Shown: positions 35,679 through 44,933 of the stretch, one piece after another
Layout: each line of letters opens with the position of its first letter
Position numbering within the stretch: the stretch's first letter is position 1
Assembly: GCF_024347535.1 (NCBI RefSeq)
Contig: NZ_AP025497.1
Span: 3,100,001 to 3,164,000, forward strand
DNA: 64,000 bases
Direction of reading: 5' to 3'
Source: Vibrio kanaloae
GTDB taxonomy: Bacteria; Pseudomonadota; Gammaproteobacteria; Enterobacterales; Vibrionaceae
Notes under the pieces: generated by a model
What the model saw: the letters and a program-made list of their open reading frames with translations, nothing else
Told to the model about the DNA's origin: nothing
The model's database searches: none
Program-made: the position numbers and the translations under genes

Positions 35679-35797
35679 ATTATCCTGATTTATTATTCGG
35701 ATTGGCGAAAGCCAGACGAGTGACTCTTCAAGCAATTGAGGCGGATCTCATGGTAAATCAGGCCATTAGATTGGCAATGGATATGCCTGACCGTTAG
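35666..35797 (+). CDS. Small hypothetical ORF, 43 residues
   Basis: Reads MHAYHYPDLLFGLAKARRV and continues as an amphipathic-looking, moderately charged chain ending MDMPDR. I do not recognise it. No ribosome site precedes the ATG, which lies in a palindrome, so the start is doubtful. It ends 8 bases before a second small ORF on the same strand, and a terminator follows the pair; this supports a real transcript. Confidence 0.4.
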   Translation: MHAYHYPDLLFGLAKARRVTLQAIEADLMVNQAIRLAMDMPDR

Positions 35798-35805
35798 GTA
35801 ACTTA

Positions 35806-35973
35806 ATGCGCCCAACAGCTGTCAGGTTCTCGCAGACCAACCGCAGTGCGATGCGTCGTCGTAGTGGCTTTGCTGCTGCTCCAACGGCAAAAAAAATGGC
35901 TCCAACAATGACTCTAGTTGAGAAGACTGCTTTATTAGCACCGACTACAACAAAAGTGATTAAAGCCGCTTAA
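35806..35973 (+). CDS. Small basic hypothetical protein, 55 residues
   Basis: Strongly basic with an Arg cluster (RSAMRRRSG) and a low-complexity Ala/Thr/Pro/Lys tail (AAAPTAKKMAPTM, APTTTKVIKAA). AGGT at 35796 may be a weak ribosome site. It could bind nucleic acid; this is inference from composition only. A clear terminator starts 1 base after its stop codon. Confidence 0.5.
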   Translation: MRPTAVRFSQTNRSAMRRRSGFAAAPTAKKMAPTMTLVEKTALLAPTTTKVIKAA

Positions 35974-35974
35974 C

Positions 35975-36003
35975 AAAAAGCGCAGTTTTTACTGCGCTTT
36001 TTT
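35975..36003 (+). terminator. Terminator behind the small ORFs
   Basis: AAAAAGCGCAGT pairs with ACTGCGCTTTTT around TTTT, with six terminal T residues. Confidence 0.88.
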
Positions 36004-36104
36004 ATTATCCAGTCCCATCTTGAAATGTGTTTACACATTGGTATTCCCGATTCAATTTGATACTTTACCCATAAATCATTATAAAATTTGTGGAGAAATA
36101 AAGT

Positions 36105-36368
36105 ATGAAGTGTCACCGCATTGAAGAACTGCTTGAACTGATGGAGCCTGAGTGGCAGAAAGATCAAGAGCTTAACCTATTAGAGTTCATCATTAAGCTA
36201 TCAAAAGAAGCGGGCTATCAAGGCAAGCTTGAAGAACTGACTGACGATGTTCTTATCTACCATCTAAAAATGCGCAACAGCGGAAAAGATGAAATGATCC
36301 CAGGCCTAAAAAAAGACCAAGAAGATGATTTCAAAACCGCCATTCTAAAAGCACGCGGCCTCCTTTAA
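36105..36368 (+). CDS. yihD: YihD family protein (DUF1040)
   Basis: 87 residues (E. coli YihD 89), helical and highly charged; conserved middle [20 protein letters not shown]. Function unknown. Good ribosome site GTGGAG. In E. coli yihD lies next to srkA-dsbA; here ccoG is inserted between. Terminators flank it. Confidence 0.87.
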   Translation: MKCHRIEELLELMEPEWQKDQELNLLEFIIKLSKEAGYQGKLEELTDDVLIYHLKMRNSGKDEMIPGLKKDQEDDFKTAILKARGLL

Positions 36369-36420
36369 TTATCTCTATTGCTTTAGTTTTATAACTACCT
36401 TACAGATAAAAAACTCAATG

Positions 36421-36448
36421 AAAAAAGCGATCACTTGGCCGCTTTTTT
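36421..36448. terminator. Terminator after yihD
   Basis: AAAAAAGCG and CGCTTTTTT pair around a 10-base loop; usable on the rightward strand. The rest of the gap to ccoG (36449-36696) has a small hairpin ATACCCG/CGGGTAT at 36653-36673 and no gene. Confidence 0.7.
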
Positions 36449-36696
36449 ATTTCTGTTCGCTATTTTTTCGTCACAACTGTTATGACTTTTGTTGTTAAAG
36501 GTTGATAGCGTTAAAGAAATGAGAACAAGATTGTCGCTATAATCGCCCCCATAAGAATCTTCTAAAATAATAAGAGTGAGTGTGATAACAACAAATGCAC
36601 CAAACTCAATTTCTACAGGTTCTCTAAACCATACTTTAAAGTAATGTCGTCAATACCCGATTTAACCGGGTATACATGCCACAAAAAGGATATTCC

Positions 36697-38115
36697 ATGA
36701 GTCAGGATAAAATCGATATCAAAGATGTGACTCCTAAAACCTTTAATCCAAAAACACATAAAGGTAATGGAGATCGATTTAACCCAAGTAACCGAATCTA
36801 TGTGCGAGAAAGCAAAGGTAAATTCCAACAGTTGCGTCGTTACGGCGGTTGGTTCTTACTTTTACTTTTTACGCTTATCCCATGGATTTCATTTGGTGAG
36901 CGACAAGCGATCTTGCTCGATATCGGCAGCCAACAGTTCAACTTCTTTGGCACCACGCTATACCCACAAGATCTCACCCTACTGGCGATCCTCTTCATGA
37001 TTGCTGCATTTGGTCTGTTCTTTATCACCACCTTTTTAGGCCGGGTTTGGTGTGGCTACCTTTGCCCTCAAACCGTCTGGACCTTTATGTATATCTGGTT
37101 TGAAGAGAAACTGGAAGGTGCTGCCAATAAGCGGAGAAAACAAGACTCGGGTAAACTGACGAGCAACTTAATTCTCAGAAAAACCCTCAAACACATTGCA
37201 TGGTGGGCGATTGCCATTGCGACGGGCTTAACCTTTGTTGGTTACTTCATCCCAATCAAAGAGCTAGTGGTTGGCTTCTTTACCTTTAACTCGTCTTTCT
37301 GGCCGGTGTTTTGGGTACTGTTCTTTGCTGGGTGTACTTATGCCAATGCAGGTTGGATGCGTTCAATTGTTTGTCTGCACATGTGTCCTTACGCGCGTTT
37401 CCAATCGGCAATGTTCGATAAAGACACCTTCATCGTTGGTTACAACACCGAGCGCGGTGAAAGCCGTGGCCCTCGCTCTCGTAAAGCCGATCCAAAAGAG
37501 CTTGGTCTAGGCGACTGTATTGACTGTAACCTGTGTGTTCAAGTCTGCCCGACGGGTATCGATATCCGTGATGGCCTGCAATACGAATGTATTAACTGCG
37601 GCGCGTGTATTGATGCCTGTGACAACACCATGGAGCGTATGGGTTACGAGAAAGGCCTGATCAGCTACACCACAGAACACAGGTTGGAAGGACACTCAAC
37701 CAAAGTCATGCGTCCTAAGCTGCTAGGCTACGGAGCCATATTGATACTTATGCTGGGTTTGTTCTTTGCACAGATAGCGAGTGTTGACCCTGCCGGCCTA
37801 AGCGTTCTGCGAGATAGAAACCAGCTATTTAAAATCAATAGCCAAGGGCTTGTCGAAAATACTTACAACTTGAAAGTAATCAACAAAACTCAGCAAGAGC
37901 AAGAGTACAAGCTCGATGTTAGTGGGCTACCAGACTCTATCTGGTACGGTAAACAAACCATTACCGTAGAGCCAGGTGAAGTTTTAAACCTTCCTATCAG
38001 CTTAGGCGTCGATCCAGAAAAACTGAGCTCACCAGTTTCGACAATTCAGTTTATACTCTCGGATAATGAAGAGTTTACGATGGAAGTCGAAAGCCGCTTT
38101 ATCAAGAAGCTCTGA
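36697..38115 (+). CDS. ccoG: Cytochrome c oxidase accessory protein CcoG (RdxA/FixG)
   Basis: Membrane ferredoxin-like protein that supports Cu delivery to cbb3-type oxidase. 472 residues. Several membrane segments in the N-terminal half with a CGYLCPQTVW motif, two [4Fe-4S] motifs (CIDCNLCVQVCP and CINCGACIDACD) near 275-310, another membrane segment near 345, and a C-terminal periplasmic Ig-like domain. The ATG at 36697 follows AAAAGGA. It lies alone, away from ccoNOPQ, which are not in this window. Confidence 0.93.
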   Translation: MSQDKIDIKDVTPKTFNPKTHKGNGDRFNPSNRIYVRESKGKFQQLRRYGGWFLLLLFTLIPWISFGERQAILLDIGSQQFNFFGTTLYPQDLTLLAILFMIAAFGLFFITTFLGRVWCGYLCPQTVWTFMYIWFEEKLEGAANKRRKQDSGKLTSNLILRKTLKHIAWWAIAIATGLTFVGYFIPIKELVVGFFTFNSSFWPVFWVLFFAGCTYANAGWMRSIVCLHMCPYARFQSAMFDKDTFIVGYNTERGESRGPRSRKADPKELGLGDCIDCNLCVQVCPTGIDIRDGLQYECINCGACIDACDNTMERMGYEKGLISYTTEHRLEGHSTKVMRPKLLGYGAILILMLGLFFAQIASVDPAGLSVLRDRNQLFKINSQGLVENTYNLKVINKTQQEQEYKLDVSGLPDSIWYGKQTITVEPGEVLNLPISLGVDPEKLSSPVSTIQFILSDNEEFTMEVESRFIKKL

Positions 38116-38156
38116 TACCAGCCACCTAGTGCTTGGTATAACACCCCAATAAATGG

Positions 38157-38183
38157 AAAAAGGCTCAGTAATGAGCCTTTTTT
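38157..38183 (+). terminator. Terminator between ccoG and srkA
   Basis: GGCTCA/TGAGCC stem around GTAA with AAAAA before and TTTTTT after. The first reasonable srkA start lies only 6 bases beyond it. Confidence 0.8.
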
Positions 38184-38188
38184 ATTCT

Positions 38189-39175
38189 ATGACGATGCAA
38201 GCCTTTAACTTTGATAACCTGACTCCTGACTTCATGTGGTACGCACTGGAGAGCATCGGAGTTCGCGCTGAATCCGGGCTTCTCGCTCTCAACAGTTACG
38301 AAAACCGGGTATATCAATTCATCGATGAAGACCGTAAACGCTACGTGGTTAAATTTTATCGCCCGCAGCGCTGGAACACAGCGCAGATCCAAGAAGAGCA
38401 CGATTTCGCGTTAGAGCTGATCGAACAAGAGTTACCGGTTGCTCCACCGATACGGATCAACGGCGCAACCTTACATGAATATCAAGGCTATCTATTCGCA
38501 CTATTTGAAAGTGTCGGTGGCAGACAATATGAAGTCGACAATCTAGATCAATTGGAAGGCGTAGGACGTTTTCTTGGTCGTATTCATAAAGCGAGTGCCG
38601 GAAGAGCATTCCAGCATCGTCCGACCATCAGCTTAGATGAGTATCTTTATCAGCCTCGTAAGATTCTAGAGAACTCTCAGTTTATCCCGACACACCTGGA
38701 GAACGCGTTCTTCAATGACGTCGATCTTCTAATTAAAGAGTTGGAGAGCCAATGGCCGAGCAATATTGAGAATATCCGCCTACATGGTGACTGCCACCCA
38801 GGTAATATTCTGTGGCGTGACGGGCCAATGTTCGTCGATCTTGATGACGCACGAAACGGCCCTGCGATACAAGATCTGTGGATGCTGCTTAATGGTGAAC
38901 GCCAAGATAAGCTAATGCAACTGGATATTCTGCTAGAGAGTTATCAAGAATTTTGCGATTTTAATACCGCGCAACTGAAACTAATCGAACCACTACGTGG
39001 TCTACGTATGGTGCATTACATGGCATGGTTGGCAAAACGATGGCACGATCCGGCGTTTCCTCTGGCCTTCCCGTGGTTTAATGACCCGAAATATTGGGAG
39101 CAACAAGTACTTGCTTGTAAAGAGCAAATTGCTACCCTGCAAGAGCCACCACTTTCGTTAATGCCTCAGTGGTAA
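38189..39175 (+). CDS. srkA: Stress response kinase A (SrkA/YihE)
   Basis: Ser/Thr kinase of the aminoglycoside-phosphotransferase fold that counters stress-induced death in E. coli. 328 residues from this start, exactly the E. coli length. Catalytic LHGDCHPGNILW with Asp and Asn, then VDLDDARNGPAIQDLWMLL with the metal-binding Asp. Earlier in-frame starts fall inside the upstream terminator. No good ribosome site is visible; Met two codons later is an alternative. dsbA follows by 55 bases, as in E. coli. Confidence 0.9.
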   Translation: MTMQAFNFDNLTPDFMWYALESIGVRAESGLLALNSYENRVYQFIDEDRKRYVVKFYRPQRWNTAQIQEEHDFALELIEQELPVAPPIRINGATLHEYQGYLFALFESVGGRQYEVDNLDQLEGVGRFLGRIHKASAGRAFQHRPTISLDEYLYQPRKILENSQFIPTHLENAFFNDVDLLIKELESQWPSNIENIRLHGDCHPGNILWRDGPMFVDLDDARNGPAIQDLWMLLNGERQDKLMQLDILLESYQEFCDFNTAQLKLIEPLRGLRMVHYMAWLAKRWHDPAFPLAFPWFNDPKYWEQQVLACKEQIATLQEPPLSLMPQW

Positions 39176-39230
39176 CCGCAATCGCAACATACAACTAGAT
39201 AAAAATTCAAACATAATGGAGATTGGATAA

Positions 39231-39830
39231 ATGAAAAAGCTATTCGCATTTTTCTCATTGATCATGTTGAGCCTTTCCGCTCACGCGGCGAAATTTAACG
39301 AAGGTGAACACTACAAAGTTCTCGATCTAGAAGCATCAAAAAAACCAATGGTGACAGAGTTCTTCTCTTTTTACTGCCCACATTGTAATAGCTTTGAGCC
39401 TATCATCCAGCAGCTAAAACAACAGCTACCTGCAAACGCTAAACTGCAGAAGAACCATGTTTCATTCATGGGTGGCAACATGGGTATGCCAATGAGCAAA
39501 GCTTACGCGACGATGATTGCACTGAAAGTGGAAGACAAAATGGTACCCGTGATGTTTAACCGCATCCACAACATGAACAAGCCACCACGTGATGAAGCGG
39601 AACTGCGTCAAATCTTTTTAGATGAAGGTATCAACGCGAAGAAATTTGACGCGGCGTACAACGGCTTTGCAGTTGATTCAATGGTTCGCCGTTTCGATAA
39701 AGCATTCAAAGATAGCGGCCTTTCAGGCGTACCAGCAGTCGTGGTTAACAACCGTTACCTAATAGACGCTCAAGGTATCAGTTCTCTCGATGAGTACTTC
39801 GAGTTAGTGAACTTCTTATTGAAGAAATAA
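39231..39830 (+). CDS. dsbA: Thiol:disulfide oxidoreductase DsbA
   Basis: Periplasmic dithiol oxidase that introduces disulfides into secreted proteins. 199 residues with a signal peptide (1-19, ending AHA). Thioredoxin fold with active site C-P-H-C in FYCPHCNSF and the cis-Pro loop GVPAVVVN near 165. Ribosome site GGAG. Probably transcribed with srkA, as in E. coli; a terminator follows. Confidence 0.96.
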   Translation: MKKLFAFFSLIMLSLSAHAAKFNEGEHYKVLDLEASKKPMVTEFFSFYCPHCNSFEPIIQQLKQQLPANAKLQKNHVSFMGGNMGMPMSKAYATMIALKVEDKMVPVMFNRIHNMNKPPRDEAELRQIFLDEGINAKKFDAAYNGFAVDSMVRRFDKAFKDSGLSGVPAVVVNNRYLIDAQGISSLDEYFELVNFLLKK

Positions 39831-39837
39831 GGTTTAA

Positions 39838-39863
39838 TAAAGGAAGCTTCGGCTTCCTTTTTT
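39838..39863 (+). terminator. Terminator of srkA-dsbA
   Basis: AAAGGAAGC/GCTTCCTTT stem with TTCG loop and T run. Confidence 0.88.
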
Positions 39864-39967
39864 ATGCTTGTTCAAAAATCATCATTGATAAATAATTAAC
39901 CTAGAAATTTAAAGCTTTACTGCTATTAATAACCCGTCCTAAGAACCGGTGGGCAAGGAGCCCTTGA

Positions 39968-40924
39968 ATGAAAATAAAAATAACTCTCTTGGCATTGAGT
40001 ATTGCGGCTTCTCCCGCTTTTGCCAAGCTTGCAGACCAACAAGGTTTCAGTGGTGAAATCTCTATCAATACCGGGGTTGCCTCTTCCACCTCAAACTTTA
40101 ATACCGATGCTGATAGCAATCTTTCATCCATAGATCAGAAGGCTTCTTCGGAAAGCTCATTTCTGATTGCTCCTTTAGGTAACCTTGCTTACACCTTTGG
40201 TGAAAAGTTGAACCATCAAGTTTACACGGGTACGGCACGTGATGACGTAGCAACAGGTACCGTGGTGCTTGAAGTGGGTTATAAATACCAACTTGAATCT
40301 GGCATGGTGATCGATGCTTCTATTCTGCCAACCATTATGTCTGATGAGACTTGGGCTAACCCATACAAAGTTGGAGAAGCTCGTAGCAAAACAGACGAAA
40401 CCGGTAATGCGTTCCGTCTAAAGCTGGATAGTATTGCTGGCTCTGCGTTCTCTGTCGATATGGCTTTCGCGACCAGAGATGTGGATAACGACCTAGTTGA
40501 ATATGAAGAACTAAAGCGTGATGCAGATACCTTCTACCTAAAAGGTCAGTACCGCCAACCGATTAACCGCACCATGATGCTGGTTCCGTCTTTGATTTAT
40601 CAATCAACAGACGCTGAAGGCGGTGCAGACTCATTCGAGCAATTCGGGGGAGAAGTCAGTTTATTTGGTGGCACGGGCCGTCACCAGTACGCGCTAACAG
40701 CGGGTTACAGCCAACGCTCTTACGATGCAAGCAACCCGATCTACGACAAGAAGCGTAACGACGACAACATCAATCTATTCGCCGCGTATGAATATGAACA
40801 GTTCATGGACTGGGAAAACTGGTCGTTTATTGCTCTTGCAGGTTACGGTACTAGCGAATCAAACATTACCTTCTACGATGAGTCACAATACATCGCTTCA
40901 GTTGGCTTGAACTACAAGTTCTAA
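39968..40924 (+). CDS. DUF2860 family outer-membrane beta-barrel protein
   Basis: 318 residues: signal peptide about 1-19 (ending PAFA), then alternating amphipathic strands, ending in a C-terminal aromatic strand (YIASVGLNYKF) with terminal Phe, the usual outer-membrane assembly signal. DUF2860 members are found in vibrios; function unknown. Its ribosome site AAGGAG lies in the loop of a small hairpin (GGGC at 39951-39954 with GCCC at 39960-39963). Own terminator. Confidence 0.82.
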   Translation: MKIKITLLALSIAASPAFAKLADQQGFSGEISINTGVASSTSNFNTDADSNLSSIDQKASSESSFLIAPLGNLAYTFGEKLNHQVYTGTARDDVATGTVVLEVGYKYQLESGMVIDASILPTIMSDETWANPYKVGEARSKTDETGNAFRLKLDSIAGSAFSVDMAFATRDVDNDLVEYEELKRDADTFYLKGQYRQPINRTMMLVPSLIYQSTDAEGGADSFEQFGGEVSLFGGTGRHQYALTAGYSQRSYDASNPIYDKKRNDDNINLFAAYEYEQFMDWENWSFIALAGYGTSESNITFYDESQYIASVGLNYKF

Positions 40925-40959
40925 TCACGGCTAACTCATAGCAACCAACCTGAATAACG

Positions 40960-40987
40960 AAAGCCTGCACACAAGCAGGCTTTCTAT
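40960..40987 (+). terminator. Terminator after the DUF2860 gene
   Basis: AAAGCCTGC pairs with GCAGGCTTT around ACACAA, followed by CTATTT. It can also serve the convergent comM gene. Confidence 0.75.
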
Positions 40988-40993
40988 TTACGA

Positions 40994-42517
40994 CTACACA
41001 GCTTGAGCCGTGAGTTGCTTCAACAAGCGGTCCATCGCTCGATAGCCCAGCGCCTCAGATAAATGCTTCTTTTCAATCTGCTCGTTACCGTCAAGGTCGG
41101 CAATGGTTCGTGCCACCTTAATGATTCGGTGATAAGCACGAATCGATAAACCCAACCGATGCAGCGCGGTTTCCAGAAACTCCGCATCTTCACGTCGAAG
41201 TGGGCAATACTTTTCAATTTCTCGGCTACCTAGTAGCGCATTCGATTTATGATTCCTAGATAGCATCAACTGACGAGCTTGTTTAACTCGGAGTTTAACC
41301 ACTTGGGTCGTTTCTCCACGCTCCCCTCCTTCAGCAAGCATTCCTTTAGGTAACAAAGGGATCTCTAATGACATATCAAATCGATCAAGTAATGGTCCCG
41401 ACAAGCGATTGAGATAACGCAGGATGATCTGTGGGTTAGCCCGCGCTTGATTTCCCTCGTAGTAACCCGTAGGGCTTGGGTTGAGTGCACCGACTAATTG
41501 AAAGCGCGCAGGAAAACGAGTCTTACCCGCCGCGCGCGAAATGATTATCTCGCCCGACTCTAGTGGCTCTCGCAATGAATCAAGCACTTTGCGCTCAAAC
41601 TCCGGCATCTCATCCAAGAACAATAAACCGTTATGCGCCAAAGAAATCTCTCCGGGGCGTGGCACTGAGCCACCACCCACCAATGCCGCCATTGAGCTTG
41701 AATGGTGAGGAGATCGAAAAGGTCGTTGCTTCCAGTTGTATTGATTAATCTCTTGTTGCGTTAACGAGGCCACCGAAGCGGTTTCCATTGCCTCGTCATC
41801 ACTCATTTCAGGTAGCAAGTCACGCAGTCGAGAAGCGAGCATGGTTTTCCCCGTCCCAGGAGGACCAAGGAAAAGCAAGTTATGGTTTCCAGCTGCTGCT
41901 ATCTCTAAGGCGCGCTTGCCTTGTTGTTGGCCAATAATATCTTGTAAATCACGATTATCAGACACGTCAACGTGATGATGCTCCGTTCGATACAACCCAA
42001 GCTGAGCCTGCCCACACATATCCGAACAAACCTCCAATAACGTTTGTGCCGATTTATGTGCTCCTTTGCCGACCAAGGCCGCCTGGTCACCGTTGTGGTG
42101 TGGAACCACCAAACATCGCTCAACACTGTCGGCCGCCAATGTGGCTGGCAACACTCCTTTGACTGAACGTAACTCTCCTGACAACGCTAACTCACCGATG
42201 AATTCATGTTGCGCTATTTTTGATGTCGGAAGCTGATCCGATGCCACCAAAATCCCAAGCGCGATGGGCAGGTCGAAACGGCCCCCTTCTTTAGGTAAAT
42301 CGGCGGGAGCGAGGTTGACCGTGATTCTTTTTGATGGGAATTCAAAACGAGAATTGATGATGGCGCTTCTGACTCGGTCTTTGGATTCCTTGACCGTTGT
42401 TTCAGGCAGACCCACCAACGTAAAACCGGGCATTCCATTGCTTATATGGACCTCAACGGTCACCTCTGGCGCTTCTACACCCACACTAGCTCGGCTATGA
42501 ATTATCGCGAGTCCCAT
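40994..42517 (-). CDS. comM: Competence-associated branch-migration helicase ComM (YifB)
   Basis: AAA+ MCM-like hexameric helicase that extends recombination joints during natural transformation. 507 residues (E. coli YifB 506). An N-terminal Lon-protease-like fold comes first (VEVHISNGMPGFTLVGLP ...). The Mg-chelatase AAA core has Walker A GPPGTGKT and Walker B LLFLDEMPEF. The C-terminal domain ends LLKQL. The ATG at 42517 follows AAAGGAAA; a frame extension to 42583 gives a non-family tail. Divergent from the ilv operon. Confidence 0.93.
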   Translation of the reverse strand: MGLAIIHSRASVGVEAPEVTVEVHISNGMPGFTLVGLPETTVKESKDRVRSAIINSRFEFPSKRITVNLAPADLPKEGGRFDLPIALGILVASDQLPTSKIAQHEFIGELALSGELRSVKGVLPATLAADSVERCLVVPHHNGDQAALVGKGAHKSAQTLLEVCSDMCGQAQLGLYRTEHHHVDVSDNRDLQDIIGQQQGKRALEIAAAGNHNLLFLGPPGTGKTMLASRLRDLLPEMSDDEAMETASVASLTQQEINQYNWKQRPFRSPHHSSSMAALVGGGSVPRPGEISLAHNGLLFLDEMPEFERKVLDSLREPLESGEIIISRAAGKTRFPARFQLVGALNPSPTGYYEGNQARANPQIILRYLNRLSGPLLDRFDMSLEIPLLPKGMLAEGGERGETTQVVKLRVKQARQLMLSRNHKSNALLGSREIEKYCPLRREDAEFLETALHRLGLSIRAYHRIIKVARTIADLDGNEQIEKKHLSEALGYRAMDRLLKQLTAQAV

Positions 42518-42640
42518 AACTTTCCTTTGTCTTTGATTTAAAAGTATTCGCTCTGGATATTCGTTGTACACCAAAGCTATCAAGTTGTTATATAGCTTGG
42601 TGGAATGGTGTTTTAATGTGAAAAAAGAATGACATTTTCC

Positions 42641-42668
42641 TTGTCATACAACAGATTTGTGTGATAAC
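42641..42668 (+). promoter_or_regulatory. Candidate ilvL promoter
   Basis: TTGTCA, 16-base spacer, GATAAC, about 50 bases before the leader-peptide ATG. The -10 is a poor match, so this is tentative. Confidence 0.4.
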
Positions 42669-42720
42669 ACTAGAGATGTAGACATTTACTGAAGACAATA
42701 AACGAGAAAACTCGAATTTT

Positions 42721-42810
42721 ATGATTTTTAACGCTCGCATTTACGCACTGATTAACCTGATTATCGTAGTCATTATTGAGACTGCGCGGGGGCGAGTGGG
42801 AAAAAAGTAA
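42721..42810 (+). CDS. ilvL: ilv operon leader peptide
   Basis: A 29-residue peptide, MIFNARIYALINLIIVVIIE then TARGRVGKK. It holds seven Ile, three Val and two Leu, with IIVVII in a row at 14-19, the control codons for a branched-chain attenuator. It ends 11 bases before the attenuator stem. Its last codons carry GCGGGGG (42786-42792), which can pair with CCCCCGC of the terminator to make the antiterminator. Starved ribosomes stalling at the Ile/Val/Leu codons would favour read-through into ilvG. Confidence 0.88.
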   Translation: MIFNARIYALINLIIVVIIETARGRVGKK

Positions 42811-42820
42811 CCACGAATTA

Positions 42821-42858
42821 GAAAAAACCCCCGCACTGAAAAGTTCGGGGGTTTTTTC
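42821..42858 (+). terminator. ilvGMEDA transcription attenuator
   Basis: A 13-bp perfect stem: GAAAAAACCCCCG (42821-42833) with CGGGGGTTTTTTC (42846-42858). The competing antiterminator pairs 42828-42834 with 42786-42792 over 7 bp. Confidence 0.9.
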
Positions 42859-42988
42859 TAATTTAACGGCTCAATTTTTATAATTTTATTATTTTCGGCT
42901 TTGCCGATTTACAGGAAGAATGGGAGCACAAGATGTGCAGAGACAATGGAAACAGTTACCAAAATAAAGGTAATACGGAGGAACTACG

Positions 42989-44635
42989 ATGAAAGGCGCA
43001 GAACTAGTCGTATCCGCACTCAAGCAACAAGGCATTGAGACCGTATTTGGTTACCCAGGTGGTGCCATCATGCCAATCTACGATGCTCTCTATGACGGCG
43101 GGGTTGAACATATCCTATGTCGCCATGAGCAAGGCGCTGCTATGGCCGCGATCGGCATGGCTCGAGCAACACAAGACGTCGCGGTTTGCATGGCAACCTC
43201 AGGCCCAGGCGCAACTAACTTAGTTACTGGCCTTGCTGACGCCTTTATGGATTCCATCCCACTCGTTGCTATAACAGGCCAAGTTGCTAGCTCCCACATA
43301 GGCACCGATGCATTCCAAGAAATGGATGTGATTGGTATGTCTTTGTCATGCACTAAACACAGCTACCTCGTTACCGACATTGAAGATCTTGCGCCAACAT
43401 TAACTGAAGCATTCATCGTTGCAAAAGCAGGACGTCCCGGTCCGGTTATTGTCGATATCGCTAAAGATGTTCAATTGGCAGAAGCACCTGTTAACACTCT
43501 CCCTGAATTTACTCCACCAGCCATTCCTGTTGCGACAACCGATGCCATTGAACAGGCACAGTACTTTTTGTCTCAAGCGACCCGTCCTGTTTTATACGTA
43601 GGTGGTGGTGTTCAACTGGCTAAAGCGACGGACTCTGTTCGTGAGTTCTTACGCCTTAACCCAATGCCAGCAGTAAGCACACTGAAAGGCCTGGGTACCA
43701 TCGAACGTGACGACCCACACTATCTTGGTATGCTAGGTATGCACGGCACCAAAGCTGCTAACCTAGTGGTTCAAGAGAGCGATCTGCTGATTGTTGTTGG
43801 CGCTCGTTTCGATGATCGGGTAACCGGAAAACTTGATACCTTTGCACCGCACGCGAAGGTTATTCATATCGATATCGATGCGGCAGAGTTCAGTAAACTG
43901 CGTCTGGCCGATGCACCAATTCGTGGTGACATCAACAAAATCATGCCTCAGTTGGAACTAAGCCAAGACATCTCATCTTGGGTCCACCACTCTGAAGGGC
44001 TACGCAGTTCATTCAAGTGGCGCTACGATCACCCAGGCGATCTGATATTTGCTCCACTACTGTTAAAACAACTGTCAGACATGATGCCAGCAAGCTCTAT
44101 CGTTTCAACCGATGTGGGCCAACACCAAATGTGGGCAGCTCAACACATTCAGCCTCGCGATCCACAAAACTTCATCACCTCTGCCGGTTTAGGCACCATG
44201 GGCTTTGGCTTGCCCGCTGCAATGGGTGCATCGGTTGGCCGTCCTGATGACCAATCAATTCTTATCTCTGGCGATGGCTCGTTCATGATGAACGTGCAAG
44301 AGCTTGGCACGCTGAAACGCCGTCAGATCCCAGTAAAGATGGTGCTTCTAAATAACTCTCGCTTGGGCATGGTTCGCCAATGGCAATCACTGTTCTTTGA
44401 TGGCCGCCACAGTGAAACCATCTTGGATGACAACCCAGATTTCGTAATGCTCGCAAAAGCATTCGATATCCCAGGCAAAACCATCACGCGTAAAGAAGAA
44501 GTAGAGCCAGCACTGAAAGAGATGCTAGAGAGCAAAACCGCTTACCTACTTCATGTTCTTATCGATGAAGAAGAAAACGTATGGCCACTAGTACCGCCAG
44601 GTGCTTCGAACAGTGAGATGTTGGAGAACACATAA
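42989..44635 (+). CDS. ilvG: Acetolactate synthase II, large subunit
   Basis: ThDP enzyme that condenses two pyruvates, or pyruvate with 2-ketobutyrate, for Val/Leu or Ile synthesis. 548 residues, full length and intact. Catalytic Glu in [11 protein letters not shown] near 47, an FAD-type central domain, and the ThDP motif [14 protein letters not shown] near 430 ending in NN. Strong ribosome site GGAGG. First structural gene after the attenuator; ilvM follows by one base. Confidence 0.96.
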   Translation: MKGAELVVSALKQQGIETVFGYPGGAIMPIYDALYDGGVEHILCRHEQGAAMAAIGMARATQDVAVCMATSGPGATNLVTGLADAFMDSIPLVAITGQVASSHIGTDAFQEMDVIGMSLSCTKHSYLVTDIEDLAPTLTEAFIVAKAGRPGPVIVDIAKDVQLAEAPVNTLPEFTPPAIPVATTDAIEQAQYFLSQATRPVLYVGGGVQLAKATDSVREFLRLNPMPAVSTLKGLGTIERDDPHYLGMLGMHGTKAANLVVQESDLLIVVGARFDDRVTGKLDTFAPHAKVIHIDIDAAEFSKLRLADAPIRGDINKIMPQLELSQDISSWVHHSEGLRSSFKWRYDHPGDLIFAPLLLKQLSDMMPASSIVSTDVGQHQMWAAQHIQPRDPQNFITSAGLGTMGFGLPAAMGASVGRPDDQSILISGDGSFMMNVQELGTLKRRQIPVKMVLLNNSRLGMVRQWQSLFFDGRHSETILDDNPDFVMLAKAFDIPGKTITRKEEVEPALKEMLESKTAYLLHVLIDEEENVWPLVPPGASNSEMLENT

Positions 44636-44636
44636 C

Positions 44637-44921
44637 ATGAAAAGATACCTATTAGACATCAAAGCCGATGATAAGCCTGTACTACTAGAGCGTGTTCTTC
44701 GTGTTATCCGCCACCGTGGCTTTATAGTTAAGCAAGTCGCGGGCACTCAAAACCACGAAAGCAAAGTGGCGAGTGTTGAGATCATTGTCGACAGTGACCG
44801 TCCGATATCTTTCTTAGTCAATCAAATCGAAAAGCTGTGGGATGTGCGTACCGTTGACGTTATCTCGATCAGCCGTAATGAACTGCCAAACAACAACTTA
44901 CAACAAAAGATAAACGCATAA
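44637..44921 (+). CDS. ilvM: Acetolactate synthase II, small (regulatory) subunit
   Basis: 94 residues with one ACT domain (MKRYLLDIKADDKPVLLERV ...), the IlvM type without the second domain of IlvN/IlvH. It activates IlvG. It starts one base after the ilvG stop, so translation is coupled. Slightly longer than E. coli IlvM (87), with a polar Asn/Gln C-terminal tail. Confidence 0.92.
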   Translation: MKRYLLDIKADDKPVLLERVLRVIRHRGFIVKQVAGTQNHESKVASVEIIVDSDRPISFLVNQIEKLWDVRTVDVISISRNELPNNNLQQKINA

Positions 44922-44933
44922 GGAACCGCAAAC

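Noticed and set aside
42920..42967. A 15-codon ORF between the ilv attenuator and ilvG
   Set aside because: AGGAAG lies only 1 base before its ATG, the peptide has no branched-chain bias, and ilvG has its own strong ribosome site.
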